64,000 nt of DNA from Streptomyces sp. DI166 (GTDB lineage Bacteria; Actinomycetota; Actinomycetes; Streptomycetales; Streptomycetaceae). Position 1 is the stretch's first letter. Every line of letters starts with the position of its first letter. The position numbers and the translations under genes are program-made. The stretch covers positions 1-64,000 of the forward strand of contig NZ_FLSP01000033.1 in NCBI RefSeq assembly GCF_900091315.1. The letters run 5' to 3'. The notes under the pieces are model-generated. The model was given only the letters and a program-made list of their open reading frames with translations. It had not been told where the DNA came from and made no database searches. Shown here in pieces: positions 52,770 through 61,251 of this stretch.

Positions 52770-53786
52770 GTGGCACTGCGCTTTCATTTCACGGCGGAGG
52801 ACTTGGCCCGTACCCGCCTCGCCCCGGGGCCGCGTTCGCTGCTTGAACTGGAGATCGCGATCCGGCAGTTGCAGGAGCGGCAGCACCCTGTGCACTTCGA
52901 TGCCTGGCGGCAGCGCACGGGCGGACGTCTGCCTCCGCGGCTCCGTCCCCTGTTCGAGCTGATCCCGTCCACCGGTGCCGGGGTGGGGTTCCTCGACAAC
53001 AGCCTGACCGAGGAGGGGAGTCCGGCCGAACTCGTGGAGCGGCTGCGTTCCACTCCGGCCGCGACCGTACGCAGGGACATGGAGGAGTGGGCGGGGCAGG
53101 CGGGCGCACGGCTGTCGCCGGAGACGCGCCGCGCGAGTGAGAGCCCGGCGTTCGCCCTGCAGGTGGCCGACCTCGTCGAGGACGCCTACGAGCGGATCGT
53201 CGCCCCCTACTGGCCGCGGATCGACCGGCTCGCCGCGGCGGACCGGGTCCTACGGCTGAAGCACCTCGGTGAGCACGGGGTCGACCGGCTGCTGCGCGAG
53301 CTGAACCCGCGCCGGATGATCTGGCAGCCGCCCGTCCTGCACGTCACCATGGCCTCCGGGTTCAGTGGCGACGTCCATCTCGGTGGTCGCGGACTGCTGC
53401 TCATCCCGAGCCTGTTCGGCTCGCACTACCCCTTGTTGGAGTACCACGTGGAGCAGCCGTGGATCACCTTCCCGGTCCGCTCCGACCAGCCGCTCGGCGC
53501 GGCACCGGCCGCCGTCACGGCCACCGCGCTGGCCGAGCCTCCGCAGTCACTGGCCGCGCTGCTCGGGCGTACCCGGGCGCTCGTGCTGAGCGTCATCGCC
53601 GACCATCCGGGCAGTACGACCACCCAGCTCGCCGAACGTGCCCGTATCTCGCCGGCCAGCGCCAGCGAGCACGTCACCGTGCTGCGCAACGCCGGGCTCG
53701 CGGCGCTGCTGCGGGACGGCAAGCATGCGCTGCACACCCTCACCGCGGCCGGGCATGTGTTGCTCGCCTCCTCACGCGGGGTGTGA
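52770..53786 (+). CDS. ArsR-like winged-helix regulator with DUF5937-type N-terminus
   Basis: A 338-residue protein. The first 250 residues (LRFHFTAEDLARTRLAPGPR, PRLRPLFELIPSTGAGVGFL, LLRELNPRRMIWQPPVLHVT, GGRGLLLIPSLFGSHYPLL) match a regulatory domain common in streptomycete ArsR-type proteins. The C-terminal winged helix is LGRTRALVLSVIADHPGSTT, then LAERARISPASASEHVTVLR and RDGKHALHTLTAAGH. No metal-binding cysteines. The GTG start has only CGGGG almost touching it. Probably controls the divergent DUF4246 gene; inference. Confidence 0.85.
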   Translation: MALRFHFTAEDLARTRLAPGPRSLLELEIAIRQLQERQHPVHFDAWRQRTGGRLPPRLRPLFELIPSTGAGVGFLDNSLTEEGSPAELVERLRSTPAATVRRDMEEWAGQAGARLSPETRRASESPAFALQVADLVEDAYERIVAPYWPRIDRLAAADRVLRLKHLGEHGVDRLLRELNPRRMIWQPPVLHVTMASGFSGDVHLGGRGLLLIPSLFGSHYPLLEYHVEQPWITFPVRSDQPLGAAPAAVTATALAEPPQSLAALLGRTRALVLSVIADHPGSTTTQLAERARISPASASEHVTVLRNAGLAALLRDGKHALHTLTAAGHVLLASSRGV

Positions 53787-53799
53787 GGGGCGGCCGTAC

Positions 53800-54429
53800 T
53801 CAGTTCTCCGAGCGCGGGAAGCTGACCTCCACCCTTCGGTTCTTCTTGCGGCTGGCCTCCGTCGCGTTGGAGGCGATGGGGTACTGCTCGCCGTAGCCGC
53901 GCACCTCGTAGGTGATGTTCGGGTCGTTCAGTTCGGACTTGAGGATGTCCTCCACGGCGTTGGCGCGCTGTTTGGACAGGACGTCGCCGTGGGCCGAGGA
54001 GCCCAGGTTGTCGGTGAAGCCGAAGACCCTGATCCTGGTGGCCTTTTGGGCTTTGATCTCGTCCGCGATCGCCGCGATTCTCGCCTTTGCCTCGCCGTTC
54101 AGTTTCGCGCTGTCCTTCGGGAACAGGACCTCCGCCTGCAGCGCGAACTTCACGTCCGCGTTGGTGTCTTCCCGGCGTTCGTCGCCGCTCTGGTCCTCGA
54201 CGACCTGTTTGATGTCCAGCACCTTCGGCTCCGCGAGCGTCGCGCCCTCGGGGAGCTTCAGGTCCGGGTCGTTGGGGTCCACTTCGACGGGGGCCGTCGC
54301 TGTTGCTTCGGTGCCTGGGGGGACGCTGGGGTTTTCGTCGGCGTGGGCGGCTGTGGCGCCGTAGAGCGTCGTGCAGAGCATGACCGTGGCTGCCGCCATG
54401 GCTGTGGTGAGGTTCTTCGTCGTCGTCAT
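53800..54429 (-). CDS. Secreted OmpA-like peptidoglycan-binding protein
   Basis: A 209-residue secreted protein. The signal peptide is AMAAATVMLCTTLYGATAAH. A Pro/Thr/Asp-rich linker follows, then an OmpA-C domain with VLFPKDSAKLNGEAKARIAA, IRVFGFTDNLGSSAHGDVLS and QRANAVEDILKSELNDPNIT, plus the terminal RKKNRRVEVSFPRS. The domain binds peptidoglycan; as there is no outer membrane, the protein must act at the wall. It ends the Tad pilus gene set and may anchor or gate the pilus. ATG start. Confidence 0.9.
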   Translation of the reverse strand: MTTTKNLTTAMAAATVMLCTTLYGATAAHADENPSVPPGTEATATAPVEVDPNDPDLKLPEGATLAEPKVLDIKQVVEDQSGDERREDTNADVKFALQAEVLFPKDSAKLNGEAKARIAAIADEIKAQKATRIRVFGFTDNLGSSAHGDVLSKQRANAVEDILKSELNDPNITYEVRGYGEQYPIASNATEASRKKNRRVEVSFPRSEN

Positions 54430-54439
54430 GGCGGGTGCC

Positions 54440-55021
54440 TCAGCCGGAGATCTGGATCGTGGCGGCGGCGAAGGTGGGGAGTTGGAAGGAGACTTCGGTG
54501 GTGTCCGAGGGGGGTGCGGGGAACTGCATGAAGACGGGGATCGAGGCTCCTGCCTTGATCCTGGGCATGTCGGTTGTCGTCAAGGGGCGGCCGTCGGTGT
54601 CGCGGAGTACGTAGTAGCGCTTCTTGGTGGCCGAGTCGACGAGGGTCGCGCCGCCCAGTGACGAACCGTGCCTGAGGATCTCGGTCTCGTCCCCCGCTGT
54701 GCGGACCGAGACACGGGCCGGCTCGTCGCCGTCGTTCTTCAGCTCACCGGTGACCGTCACAAAACCGCCGGAGTCCCTTTGGGCGGAGTCGATACGGAGG
54801 ACGAGGCCGTCCTCGCCCCTCATCTCCGCCAGCACCTCGTCAGTGCCCTCCTGCGTGCTCGGCTTGGAACCGTCGTTCCGGGAAGCAGACGTCGATGCCT
54901 CGGGCTTCTTGTCGTCGCCGCCACCGCCTCCGCCGCAACCGGCCACACCGACGGCCAGACCGACCGCGACGGTCAGGGCGACCATCCCTCTGCGGGCCTT
55001 CGCAGTGAACCGAATGCTCAT
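54440..55021 (-). CDS. Lipoprotein in the Tad locus
   Basis: A 193-residue lipoprotein with lipobox VAGC (C29) followed by Gly and an acidic/Ser linker. The folded part (VLRIDSAQRDSGGFVTVTGE, RVSVRTAGDETEILRHGSSL, RYYVLRDTDGRPLTTTDMPR, PPSDTTEVSFQLPTFAAATI) is beta-rich like an immunoglobulin fold. It lies directly between the TadG-like and OmpA-like genes (gaps of 34 and 10 bases). A pilus-associated role is suggested by position only. Confidence 0.85.
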   Translation of the reverse strand: MSIRFTAKARRGMVALTVAVGLAVGVAGCGGGGGGDDKKPEASTSASRNDGSKPSTQEGTDEVLAEMRGEDGLVLRIDSAQRDSGGFVTVTGELKNDGDEPARVSVRTAGDETEILRHGSSLGGATLVDSATKKRYYVLRDTDGRPLTTTDMPRIKAGASIPVFMQFPAPPSDTTEVSFQLPTFAAATIQISG

Positions 55022-55055
55022 GCCTCTGCTTCCTTCATCCCTTGTCGTTCGGTTG

Positions 55056-55655
55056 TCAGTCGGCCAGGTGGACGTCGAAGAGGTCTTCGGGGTCCGGGAG
55101 ATCGGTGATGTCCTCCGGGTCCAGGTCCCACACCTGGTCCTCGCAGGTGAGTTGCGGCAGTTCCTCGTCTTCCGCGTCCTCGCCGGGGAGTTCGAACGTG
55201 CAGCGGGACTCGATCACGGCAATGGCGGACGCCTTCGCGTACTTGCCCTCCGTTCCCGGGACAATGGAGTCACCGACCGGTTTGTCCATCTGGACCGAGA
55301 CTTCGTACTCCAAGGGACCGGTCTGATCGCACGCTTCCACGTGGGCGTCGTTCTGTCCCGCGAGTTGTTCGGCTCGCCAGCACGAAGGGGCGAGGCCGTC
55401 CGCGAAGCCGTCGAAGATGTCCTGCCATTTCGTCGGGTCGAGTACGTCCTTCGCCCACGCGTCGGCGAGTTGGTCCCGGTTGTCCTGCGCCGCCGCGAGC
55501 GCCGCCGCGTCGGCGGCAGTCTGGGCGCTGTTGCGGTTCGCCGCGGCCTGGCCTACCGCGAGGTAGGCGAACGCAAGAAAGAGCAGGCCCCCCACCACGG
55601 TGATGTAGATGGGGAACGCCTGCCCTGCGTCGCCGTACCTGCGGCTCCTGATCAG
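55056..55655 (-). CDS. TadG/TadE-like pilus protein with apparent CTG start
   Basis: A 199-residue protein. Residues 8-40 form the Tad-type membrane helix (DAGQAFPIYITVVGGLLFLA, then FAYLAVGQAAANRNSAQTAA DAAALAAA-like sequence). The rest is an acidic extracytoplasmic domain with two cysteine pairs. No ATG, GTG or TTG exists near the needed start; the first codon after the pilin frame is CTG, overlapping the pilin stop as CTGA, with GAGGT six bases upstream. A downstream GTG would cut the helix. It lacks the Glu-5 of a prepilin cleavage motif, unlike the three other pilin-like proteins here. Confidence 0.75.
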   Translation of the reverse strand: MIRSRRYGDAGQAFPIYITVVGGLLFLAFAYLAVGQAAANRNSAQTAADAAALAAAQDNRDQLADAWAKDVLDPTKWQDIFDGFADGLAPSCWRAEQLAGQNDAHVEACDQTGPLEYEVSVQMDKPVGDSIVPGTEGKYAKASAIAVIESRCTFELPGEDAEDEELPQLTCEDQVWDLDPEDITDLPDPEDLFDVHLAD

Positions 55656-55813
55656 CCGGTGACCTCGTCGATCTTGTCCACGATGGCGTCGTAGATCGTC
55701 TGCCCGATGTCCGTCCCCGTAATAGCCAACACGATCGCAACAACCACCGCGATGATCCCCAGGTACTCCACCGCGGTCTGACCCTTGTCGTTCAGGTTGG
55801 GGCGGTTGGTCAT
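55652..55813 (-). CDS. flp: Flp-type major pilin
   Basis: A 53-residue prepilin. After the leader MTNRPNLNDKG the cleavage site G11/Q12 is followed by QTAVEYLGIIAVVVAIVLAI, giving Glu and Tyr at mature positions 5 and 6 as in Flp pilins. The short C-terminus ends AIVDKIDEVTG. It would be cleaved by a TadV/CpaA peptidase and polymerised by TadA-C. GAAGGGA lies 7 bases before the ATG. A gap of 104 bases separates it from the response-regulator gene, so it may have its own promoter. Confidence 0.92.
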   Translation of the reverse strand: MTNRPNLNDKGQTAVEYLGIIAVVVAIVLAITGTDIGQTIYDAIVDKIDEVTG

Positions 55814-55917
55814 CGTGGTTCCCTTCGGTTGCTGTTGGGGTGGGCGCACCGTAGGGCGGGGTGGGGTGGGAAGGGGAGGGTCCGGGGGCCCAAATGCGGG
55901 CCCAAAGTGCGCGCATG

Positions 55918-56688
55918 TCAGGTCACCCCCAGCCATTTGGCCGTGGCCTGGGCGCGGGTGGTGCTGTGGAGCTTGGCGAAGATCCGGTTGATGTGGTTCT
56001 TGACCGTCTTCTCGCTGATGAAGCACGCGGCGGCGATTTGATGGTTCGTCATGCCGGATGCGATGAGGTCCATGATCTCCGCCTCCCTCGTGCTCAGTTG
56101 GAAACCCGCGGTTCCCTTCCTGCCCGACACTCTGCCCGAAGACTGTGCCACAGGTGGTTGCATTTGCGAAAGAGGGGTGGCAGAAGGTGCTCGTGGAGGG
56201 GATTGTTCCGTATGCTGCTGCGAATCCACTCCCCCGCCACGCAGGTTTCGCAGCAGCGTCTGCGCCGCCGTCGCCGTGAAGTGCGGTTTCCCCTCCTTGA
56301 GGTCCTTCACCGCCGCCACCAGTTCCGCCGCCGTGAACTCCCCGTGCACCAGGTAGCCGTTGGCGCCACGGCGCAGGGCCTCCTCCACCGTGGCCGATTC
56401 CCTGCTGTACGTCAGCATCATCACCGGGGCCAGGGTGACCAGGTGGGGCAGCGCCTCCAGGCCGTCCACGCCCGGCATCTGGACGTCCAGGAGGACCACG
56501 TCGGGGTGGTGGTCGCGGGCCGCCTCGTACGCCTCGCGGCCATTTGTCGCCTCCGCGACCACCGTGATGTCGTCGCGGCCGGTCAGCAGCGCCGTCAGGC
56601 CCGCCCGGACCACCGGGTTGTCGTCCGCGACCACCACCCGTAGCGGTTCGGGAGCCCGGGCACTCGTGGGAAAGTCCGGATCGGTCAT
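55918..56688 (-). CDS. NarL/FixJ-family response regulator
   Basis: A 256-residue protein. The receiver domain has D22/D23 (VVVADDNPVVRAGL), phospho-acceptor D68 (VVLLDVQMPGVDG) and T93, but the usual conserved Lys is H115 in GYLVHGEF, so phosphorylation-driven switching may differ. A Gln/Pro/Ser-rich linker of about 50 residues precedes a LuxR-type helix-turn-helix (LSTREAEIMDLIASGMTNHQ, then SEKTVKNHINRIFAKL). It overlaps the sensor-kinase stop by four bases. Probably controls pilus genes; inference. Confidence 0.93.
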   Translation of the reverse strand: MTDPDFPTSARAPEPLRVVVADDNPVVRAGLTALLTGRDDITVVAEATNGREAYEAARDHHPDVVLLDVQMPGVDGLEALPHLVTLAPVMMLTYSRESATVEEALRRGANGYLVHGEFTAAELVAAVKDLKEGKPHFTATAAQTLLRNLRGGGVDSQQHTEQSPPRAPSATPLSQMQPPVAQSSGRVSGRKGTAGFQLSTREAEIMDLIASGMTNHQIAAACFISEKTVKNHINRIFAKLHSTTRAQATAKWLGVT

Positions 56689-58022
56689 GCCGTCATGTCC
56701 TTCGCACCGTCAGTGGACCCTTCCGACAGGGGGAGTTCCAGCAGGACTTCCGTGCCCTTCTCGTGATCGCCGCGTCCCATCCGGATCCGCGCTCCCACGG
56801 AAGCCGCTCGCTCGGCCATCCCGAGCAGGCCGAAATGGCCGGCGCTGCGCAACTGTTCCAGGCTTGTGCCGGCGGGCAGGCCGGTGCCGTCGTCGTAGAC
56901 GCTGATGCGCAGCACGCCGTCGTGGACGCCCGCGCGGACGTTCACCGCCGTGGGACTGGCGTGGCGGTGGGCGTTGTCCATCGCCTCCGTGACGATGGTC
57001 AGGAGGTGATGGGTTACGGAGGGAGAGAGGGGAGGCAGCGCCTCCGGGGGGCTTGTGGGCGTGTACGTGGCCTGGAGGCCCGTGCTCGTCGTGAACGCCT
57101 CCGCCCGTGCCCGCAGTTCCGCGAACACGTCCCCGCACACCGCCGCCTCCTCGCTGCGCAGGTCCGTCAGCAACTGCCGGGACTCCGCCGCCGCCCTCCG
57201 CGTCGACCTCGCCACCAGTTCCGCCTGCGCCTTGATCAGGGGGGCGTTGCCGGGCGTACGTACGGCCGTCGCCGACAGGGCCTCCGCCGCCAGTGCCACC
57301 CCGTGCAGGGTCTTCGCCACCGAGTCGTGCATCTCCCTCGCCAGGCGCGCGCGTTCGGCGCTCACCGCCTCCGTCGCCGCAAGGCGGGCCCTGGTCGTCG
57401 CGAGGGCCTGCGTGGCCTCGCCGAAGCGGAGCATCAGCTTGCGCAGGGCCGAGCCCGCCGCTCCGGTGATCACGCAGAAGCCGGGGAGCAGGAGCTTCTC
57501 CGCGAGGGTCGTCTCCGGGCCCGCGGTGATGGTGTGGGCCAGGAGCAGGATCAGGGACTGGAGGCTCGCGAAGACGGCCGCGGCCCGGTAGCCGTAGGCG
57601 ATGCCCGCCAGGAGGGGAGTGCAGACGCTGACGTAGGCGAGGGGTGTGTCGGGGCCCGCCGAGATCAGCAGGAGGGCGCCGAAGAGGGTGTCCAGCGCCA
57701 GGAGGGTGGGGTGGCGCAGGAGTAACGGGCCGAAGCGCTCCCAGTCCCGGAACAGGACGTAGCTGACCATGAACGTGGCCACGGTCGCCGCGCCGACCAG
57801 GCGGGTGCCGAGGCCGGGGGCGGCGTTCAGGAGGGCCACGGGGGCGGAGAGGGCGAGCATGGCCAGGCGGAACGCGAAGACCATGCGGGTGGTCGCCTGG
57901 AGGGCGTTTATCTGGAGAGTGAGGGTGGGGTCGGGCGCCTGTGCGGGTACGCCCTGCGGTTCGTTCGCGCCCGCCGCCGCCGTCGTCACCGGCACTCTCC
58001 TGCCCCATCGGTTCCTCCCCAT
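56685..58022 (-). CDS. NarL-type sensor histidine kinase
   Basis: A 445-residue kinase. Five or six membrane helices lie between about 45 and 200 (MVFAFRLAMLALSAPVALLN, LVGAATVATFMVSYVL, LLALDTLFGALLLI, AAVFASLQSLILLLAHTITA). HisKA_3 follows with the phospho-acceptor H232 in REMHDSVAKTLHGV. HATPase motifs are EAMDNAHRHASP, YDDGTGLPAG and GLLGMAERAASVG. Residue 100 is encoded by TTA, so it may depend on bldA. An alternative GTG start lies 11 codons in, with AGGAG seven bases before it. It is translationally coupled to the regulator and 3 bases from tadC. Confidence 0.93.
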   Translation of the reverse strand: MGRNRWGRRVPVTTAAAGANEPQGVPAQAPDPTLTLQINALQATTRMVFAFRLAMLALSAPVALLNAAPGLGTRLVGAATVATFMVSYVLFRDWERFGPLLLRHPTLLALDTLFGALLLISAGPDTPLAYVSVCTPLLAGIAYGYRAAAVFASLQSLILLLAHTITAGPETTLAEKLLLPGFCVITGAAGSALRKLMLRFGEATQALATTRARLAATEAVSAERARLAREMHDSVAKTLHGVALAAEALSATAVRTPGNAPLIKAQAELVARSTRRAAAESRQLLTDLRSEEAAVCGDVFAELRARAEAFTTSTGLQATYTPTSPPEALPPLSPSVTHHLLTIVTEAMDNAHRHASPTAVNVRAGVHDGVLRISVYDDGTGLPAGTSLEQLRSAGHFGLLGMAERAASVGARIRMGRGDHEKGTEVLLELPLSEGSTDGAKDMTA

Positions 58023-58025
58023 CCC

Positions 58026-58913
58026 CTACTCCCCCGTGATCGACCCGAAGTCCGTGCCCGAGCCCAGGAGCAGGCCCGCGCCCAGCAGGATCATCGTCGC
58101 CGGGACCATGAAGGTGGTGATCATCATCGTGGCCTTGGGGACCGCCCGCGCGGCCTTCCTACGGGCGTTCTGGGCGTCCGTGCGGCGCATGTCCTTGGCC
58201 AGGGCGACCAGGGTGTCGACGATGGGCGCGCCCAGTTCCTCGCCCTGCTGGAGGGCGGTGACGAACATGGCGACCTGTTCGGAGTCGTTGCGGCGGCGCA
58301 GTTCCGCGAAGGCCTGGCGGCGGCTCATGCCGAGGTCCATCTGGCGCAGGGTGATGCGCAGTTCGTCGGCCCAGGGGCCCTCGTAGCGGGAGGCCACGCG
58401 GTCGAGGGCCTGGCGGAAGCCGAGGCCCGCGCTGACGACCACGGCGAGGACGTCGAGGAAGTCCGGGAGGGTGCGCTCGATCACGTCCTTGCGGATGCGG
58501 ATCGCCGACCAGATGCCGACCTCCGTCCAGAAGGCGCCGAAGGCGAGCAGCAGCAGCGTCACCAGGTACTGGCCGCGCATCAGGAAGACCAGGCCGCCGA
58601 CCAGGCCGAGGAAGCCGTAGACGGCACGGCGGGCCGCGTACCGGTCGATGGTGAGGCCGCCGGGGTTGCCCGCGAGGTCGATCTTGCGGCGGTACTTGGC
58701 GACCTGCTTGGGGCCCATCAGGCGCAGTACGGCCGGGGCGTACCGCATGCCCATGCGGTCGATCAGGGAGTCCACGGCGCCCGTGCGGGTGGAGCCGACC
58801 TCCAGGGCCAGTTGCAGGTCGCCGGGGAGTTTCGCGTCGGCGCGGTACATGCGGATGCCCGCGAAGGCGCCGTACACGCTCAGGCCCATCAGCAGGGCGA
58901 GGATCCATGCCAT
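58026..58913 (-). CDS. tadC: Tad pilus platform protein TadC
   Basis: A 295-residue type II secretion F-domain protein. The N-terminal helix is LLMGLSVYGAFAGIRMY and the core segment LDVLAVVVSAGLGFRQALDR, then WADELRITLRQMDLGMSRRQ and FVTALQQGEELGAPIVDTLV, with C-terminal helices TTFMVPATMILLGAGLLL. It forms the inner-membrane platform with TadB. It lies 18 bases after tadB and just before the sensor-kinase gene, so one operon. Confidence 0.93.
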   Translation of the reverse strand: MAWILALLMGLSVYGAFAGIRMYRADAKLPGDLQLALEVGSTRTGAVDSLIDRMGMRYAPAVLRLMGPKQVAKYRRKIDLAGNPGGLTIDRYAARRAVYGFLGLVGGLVFLMRGQYLVTLLLLAFGAFWTEVGIWSAIRIRKDVIERTLPDFLDVLAVVVSAGLGFRQALDRVASRYEGPWADELRITLRQMDLGMSRRQAFAELRRRNDSEQVAMFVTALQQGEELGAPIVDTLVALAKDMRRTDAQNARRKAARAVPKATMMITTFMVPATMILLGAGLLLGSGTDFGSITGE

Positions 58914-58931
58914 CGTCGTCGTCCCCCGCCC

Positions 58932-59876
58932 CTACACGTCGATCCGGGACAGGCGCCGGATCATCACGAAGCCGATCGCGTACAGCACGAACGCCACCAG
59001 CACCGCCCCCTGGCCCACCGGGGAGCCGGTCATACGGTCGAGGGCGCCGTCCTTGACGCCGTTCATCAGGAACAGGGAGCCGATGCCGAGGGCGGGGACG
59101 GCGTACGAGGTCATGCTGACCTGGGAGAGCTGGGTGCGGATCTCGCGGCGGGTCTCTTTGCGCTCCTCCAGGGTCTCGGTGAGGTTGCGCAGGGCGCTGA
59201 CGACCTGGCCGCCGGCGCGGTTGGAGAGGACCAAGGTGGTGACCAGGACCACCAGTTCGCGGGAGGGGAGGCGGTCGGCGAGTTCGCCGAGGGCGTCGTC
59301 CATGGAGGCGCCGAGGGCCAACTGGTTGGCGACCTTGGCCAGTTCCTCGCCCGCCGGGGCCTCCAGCTCCTCCGCGGCCATGCCGATCGCGGTGCGCAGG
59401 GCGAGGCCCGCCTGGGTGGCGTTGGCCAGGATGCGGGCCAGTTCGGGGAGTTGGTTGATGAAGCGCTCGATGCGTTTTTGGCGTTGCCAGTTGAGGAACT
59501 GGACGGCCGCCCAGATGCCCAGCAGGCCCGCGATGGGGCCGAAGAAGGGCGCCAGTGTCGCCTGGCCCACCATCCACAGGCCGGCCACCGTGGCGAGCAT
59601 GTAGACGAAGAACTCCCCCGGTGTCACGTCCAGGCCGGTCGCCAGCAGGCGCAGTTCCAGTTTGCGGCCGAGTTTCGTACGGCGCAGGCGGCGGTCCAGG
59701 TCGGCGAAGCGGCGCCTGCGGCCGGTGGGCGCGCCCTGGCCGGTGGCGGCGAGGCGGTCCACGAGGGCCTGGCGCTGGGCGCGGCCGGCGGCGTAGGCGT
59801 GCAGGCCTGCCACGGCGAGCGCGCAGGTCAGCAGGGTGATGCCGGTGGTGAGTGTGATCAGCGTTTCGAATTCCAT
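58932..59876 (-). CDS. tadB: Tad pilus platform protein TadB
   Basis: A 314-residue F-domain membrane protein. The helices are LTTGITLLTCALAVAGLHAY, a second near VYMLATVAGLWMVGQATLAP, the F domain with LPELARILANATQAGLALRT and LVTTLVLSNRAGGQVVSALR, and C-terminal SYAVPALGIGSLFLMNGV and GAVLVAFVLYAIGFVMI. It partners TadC in the secretion platform. It follows the CpaF ATPase gene with a 22-base gap. Confidence 0.93.
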   Translation of the reverse strand: MEFETLITLTTGITLLTCALAVAGLHAYAAGRAQRQALVDRLAATGQGAPTGRRRRFADLDRRLRRTKLGRKLELRLLATGLDVTPGEFFVYMLATVAGLWMVGQATLAPFFGPIAGLLGIWAAVQFLNWQRQKRIERFINQLPELARILANATQAGLALRTAIGMAAEELEAPAGEELAKVANQLALGASMDDALGELADRLPSRELVVLVTTLVLSNRAGGQVVSALRNLTETLEERKETRREIRTQLSQVSMTSYAVPALGIGSLFLMNGVKDGALDRMTGSPVGQGAVLVAFVLYAIGFVMIRRLSRIDV

Positions 59877-59898
59877 CGGTTGCTCCCTACCCCGCCGG

Positions 59899-61236
59899 TT
59901 ACCGGGCTGCCCGGATGGCGAGTTGTTCCCGTGACTGCGCCACCCCGAACGCCTGCGGTACCGGCTGGTTGGCCATGTAGAGGCGTTCCGCGGTGCGGCG
60001 TGGCAGCGGGTAGTACTCGAAGGCGCCGTACACCCTGCCGTCCGCGGCCACCGGCTGGGCGTGGAAGCGGGCGACGGTGGCGAGGCGGTACGGCTCCCCG
60101 CCGTGGCTGTCGAGGACGGCGATCTCGGTGATGCGGCGGGCGCCGTCGGGAAAGCGGGTGAGCTGGATGATGACGTCGACGGCGCTGTTGATCTGGTCGT
60201 GCAGCGCCTCGAAGGGGACCTCGACGTCGGACATGGAGGCCAGGGTCTTCAGCCGCATCAGCGCGTCCTCGGTGCTGTTGGCGTGCACGGTGGCGAGGGA
60301 GCCGTCGTGGCCGGTGGACATGGCCTGGAGCATGTCGAGGGACTCGCCGCCGCGGACCTCGCCGACGACGATGCGGTCGGGGCGCATCCGCAGGGAGTTG
60401 CGGACCAGGTCGCGGATGGTGACCCGGCCCTGGCCCTCCACGTTGGGCGGGCGGGACTCCAGGCGGATGACGTGGTTCTGCTGGAGCTGGAGTTCGGCGG
60501 AGTCCTCGATGGTGATGATCCGCTCCACCTCCGGGATCAGCCCGGAGAGCGCGTTGAGCAGGGTCGTCTTGCCGGTGCCGGTGGCGCCGGAGACGATGAT
60601 GTTGAACTTCGCCTGCACCAGTCCCGCCAGCAGGTACACCATCGGCTCGTCGAGGGAGCCGAGCCCGACCATCTCGTGCAGGGTGAAGGAGCGCGGGAAG
60701 CGGCGGATGGTCAGGGTGGCGCCGGTCAGGGAGAGCGGCGGGATGATCACGTTGACGCGCTCTCCGGAGGGCAGCCGGGCGTCGACCATGGGGTTCGACT
60801 CGTCCACCCGGCGGTTGACCGTGGACACGATCCGCTCGATGGTCTGCATCAGCTGGTCGTGGGAGGGGAAGCGGAGCGGCAGCTGCTCCACGCGGCCCGC
60901 CCGTTCGACGAAGATCGCGTCGGGGCCGTTGACCATGATCTCGGTGATGGAGGCGTCCTCCAGCAGGGGTTCCAGGATGCCGAGGCCGAGTGCCTCGTCG
61001 ACGACCCTGCGGATGAGCTGGGAGCGCTCCACCGTGGACAGCACCGGGCCCTCGCGGCTGATGATGTGGCCGAGGACGCGCTCCAGACGGGCCCGGCGTT
61101 CGGCCGCGGCGAGCGAACTCATCTCCGCGAGGTCGATCTCCTCCAGGAGTTTGGCCCGGTAGGAGGCGACCAGGTGGCCGTCCTCGCCCCGGCCCGCGTT
61201 CTCCTCGGGGGTGCTGATGCGTGACCGCAGACTCAT
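59899..61236 (-). CDS. tadA: Pilus assembly ATPase CpaF/TadA
   Basis: A 445-residue secretion ATPase of the VirB11/CpaF type. An N-terminal helical region precedes TEIMVNGPDAIFVERAGRVE, the RRFPRSFTLHEMV motif, Walker A SGATGTGKTTLLNAL (216-230), the Asp box ITIEDSAELQL, Walker B PDRIVVGEVRGGESLDMLQA and the His box TGHDGSLATVHANS. It powers pilin polymerisation at the cytoplasmic face of TadB/TadC. Its gene starts 15 bases past the TadE stop. Confidence 0.96.
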   Translation of the reverse strand: MSLRSRISTPEENAGRGEDGHLVASYRAKLLEEIDLAEMSSLAAAERRARLERVLGHIISREGPVLSTVERSQLIRRVVDEALGLGILEPLLEDASITEIMVNGPDAIFVERAGRVEQLPLRFPSHDQLMQTIERIVSTVNRRVDESNPMVDARLPSGERVNVIIPPLSLTGATLTIRRFPRSFTLHEMVGLGSLDEPMVYLLAGLVQAKFNIIVSGATGTGKTTLLNALSGLIPEVERIITIEDSAELQLQQNHVIRLESRPPNVEGQGRVTIRDLVRNSLRMRPDRIVVGEVRGGESLDMLQAMSTGHDGSLATVHANSTEDALMRLKTLASMSDVEVPFEALHDQINSAVDVIIQLTRFPDGARRITEIAVLDSHGGEPYRLATVARFHAQPVAADGRVYGAFEYYPLPRRTAERLYMANQPVPQAFGVAQSREQLAIRAAR

Positions 61237-61251
61237 GGCTCTTGGTGCTCC

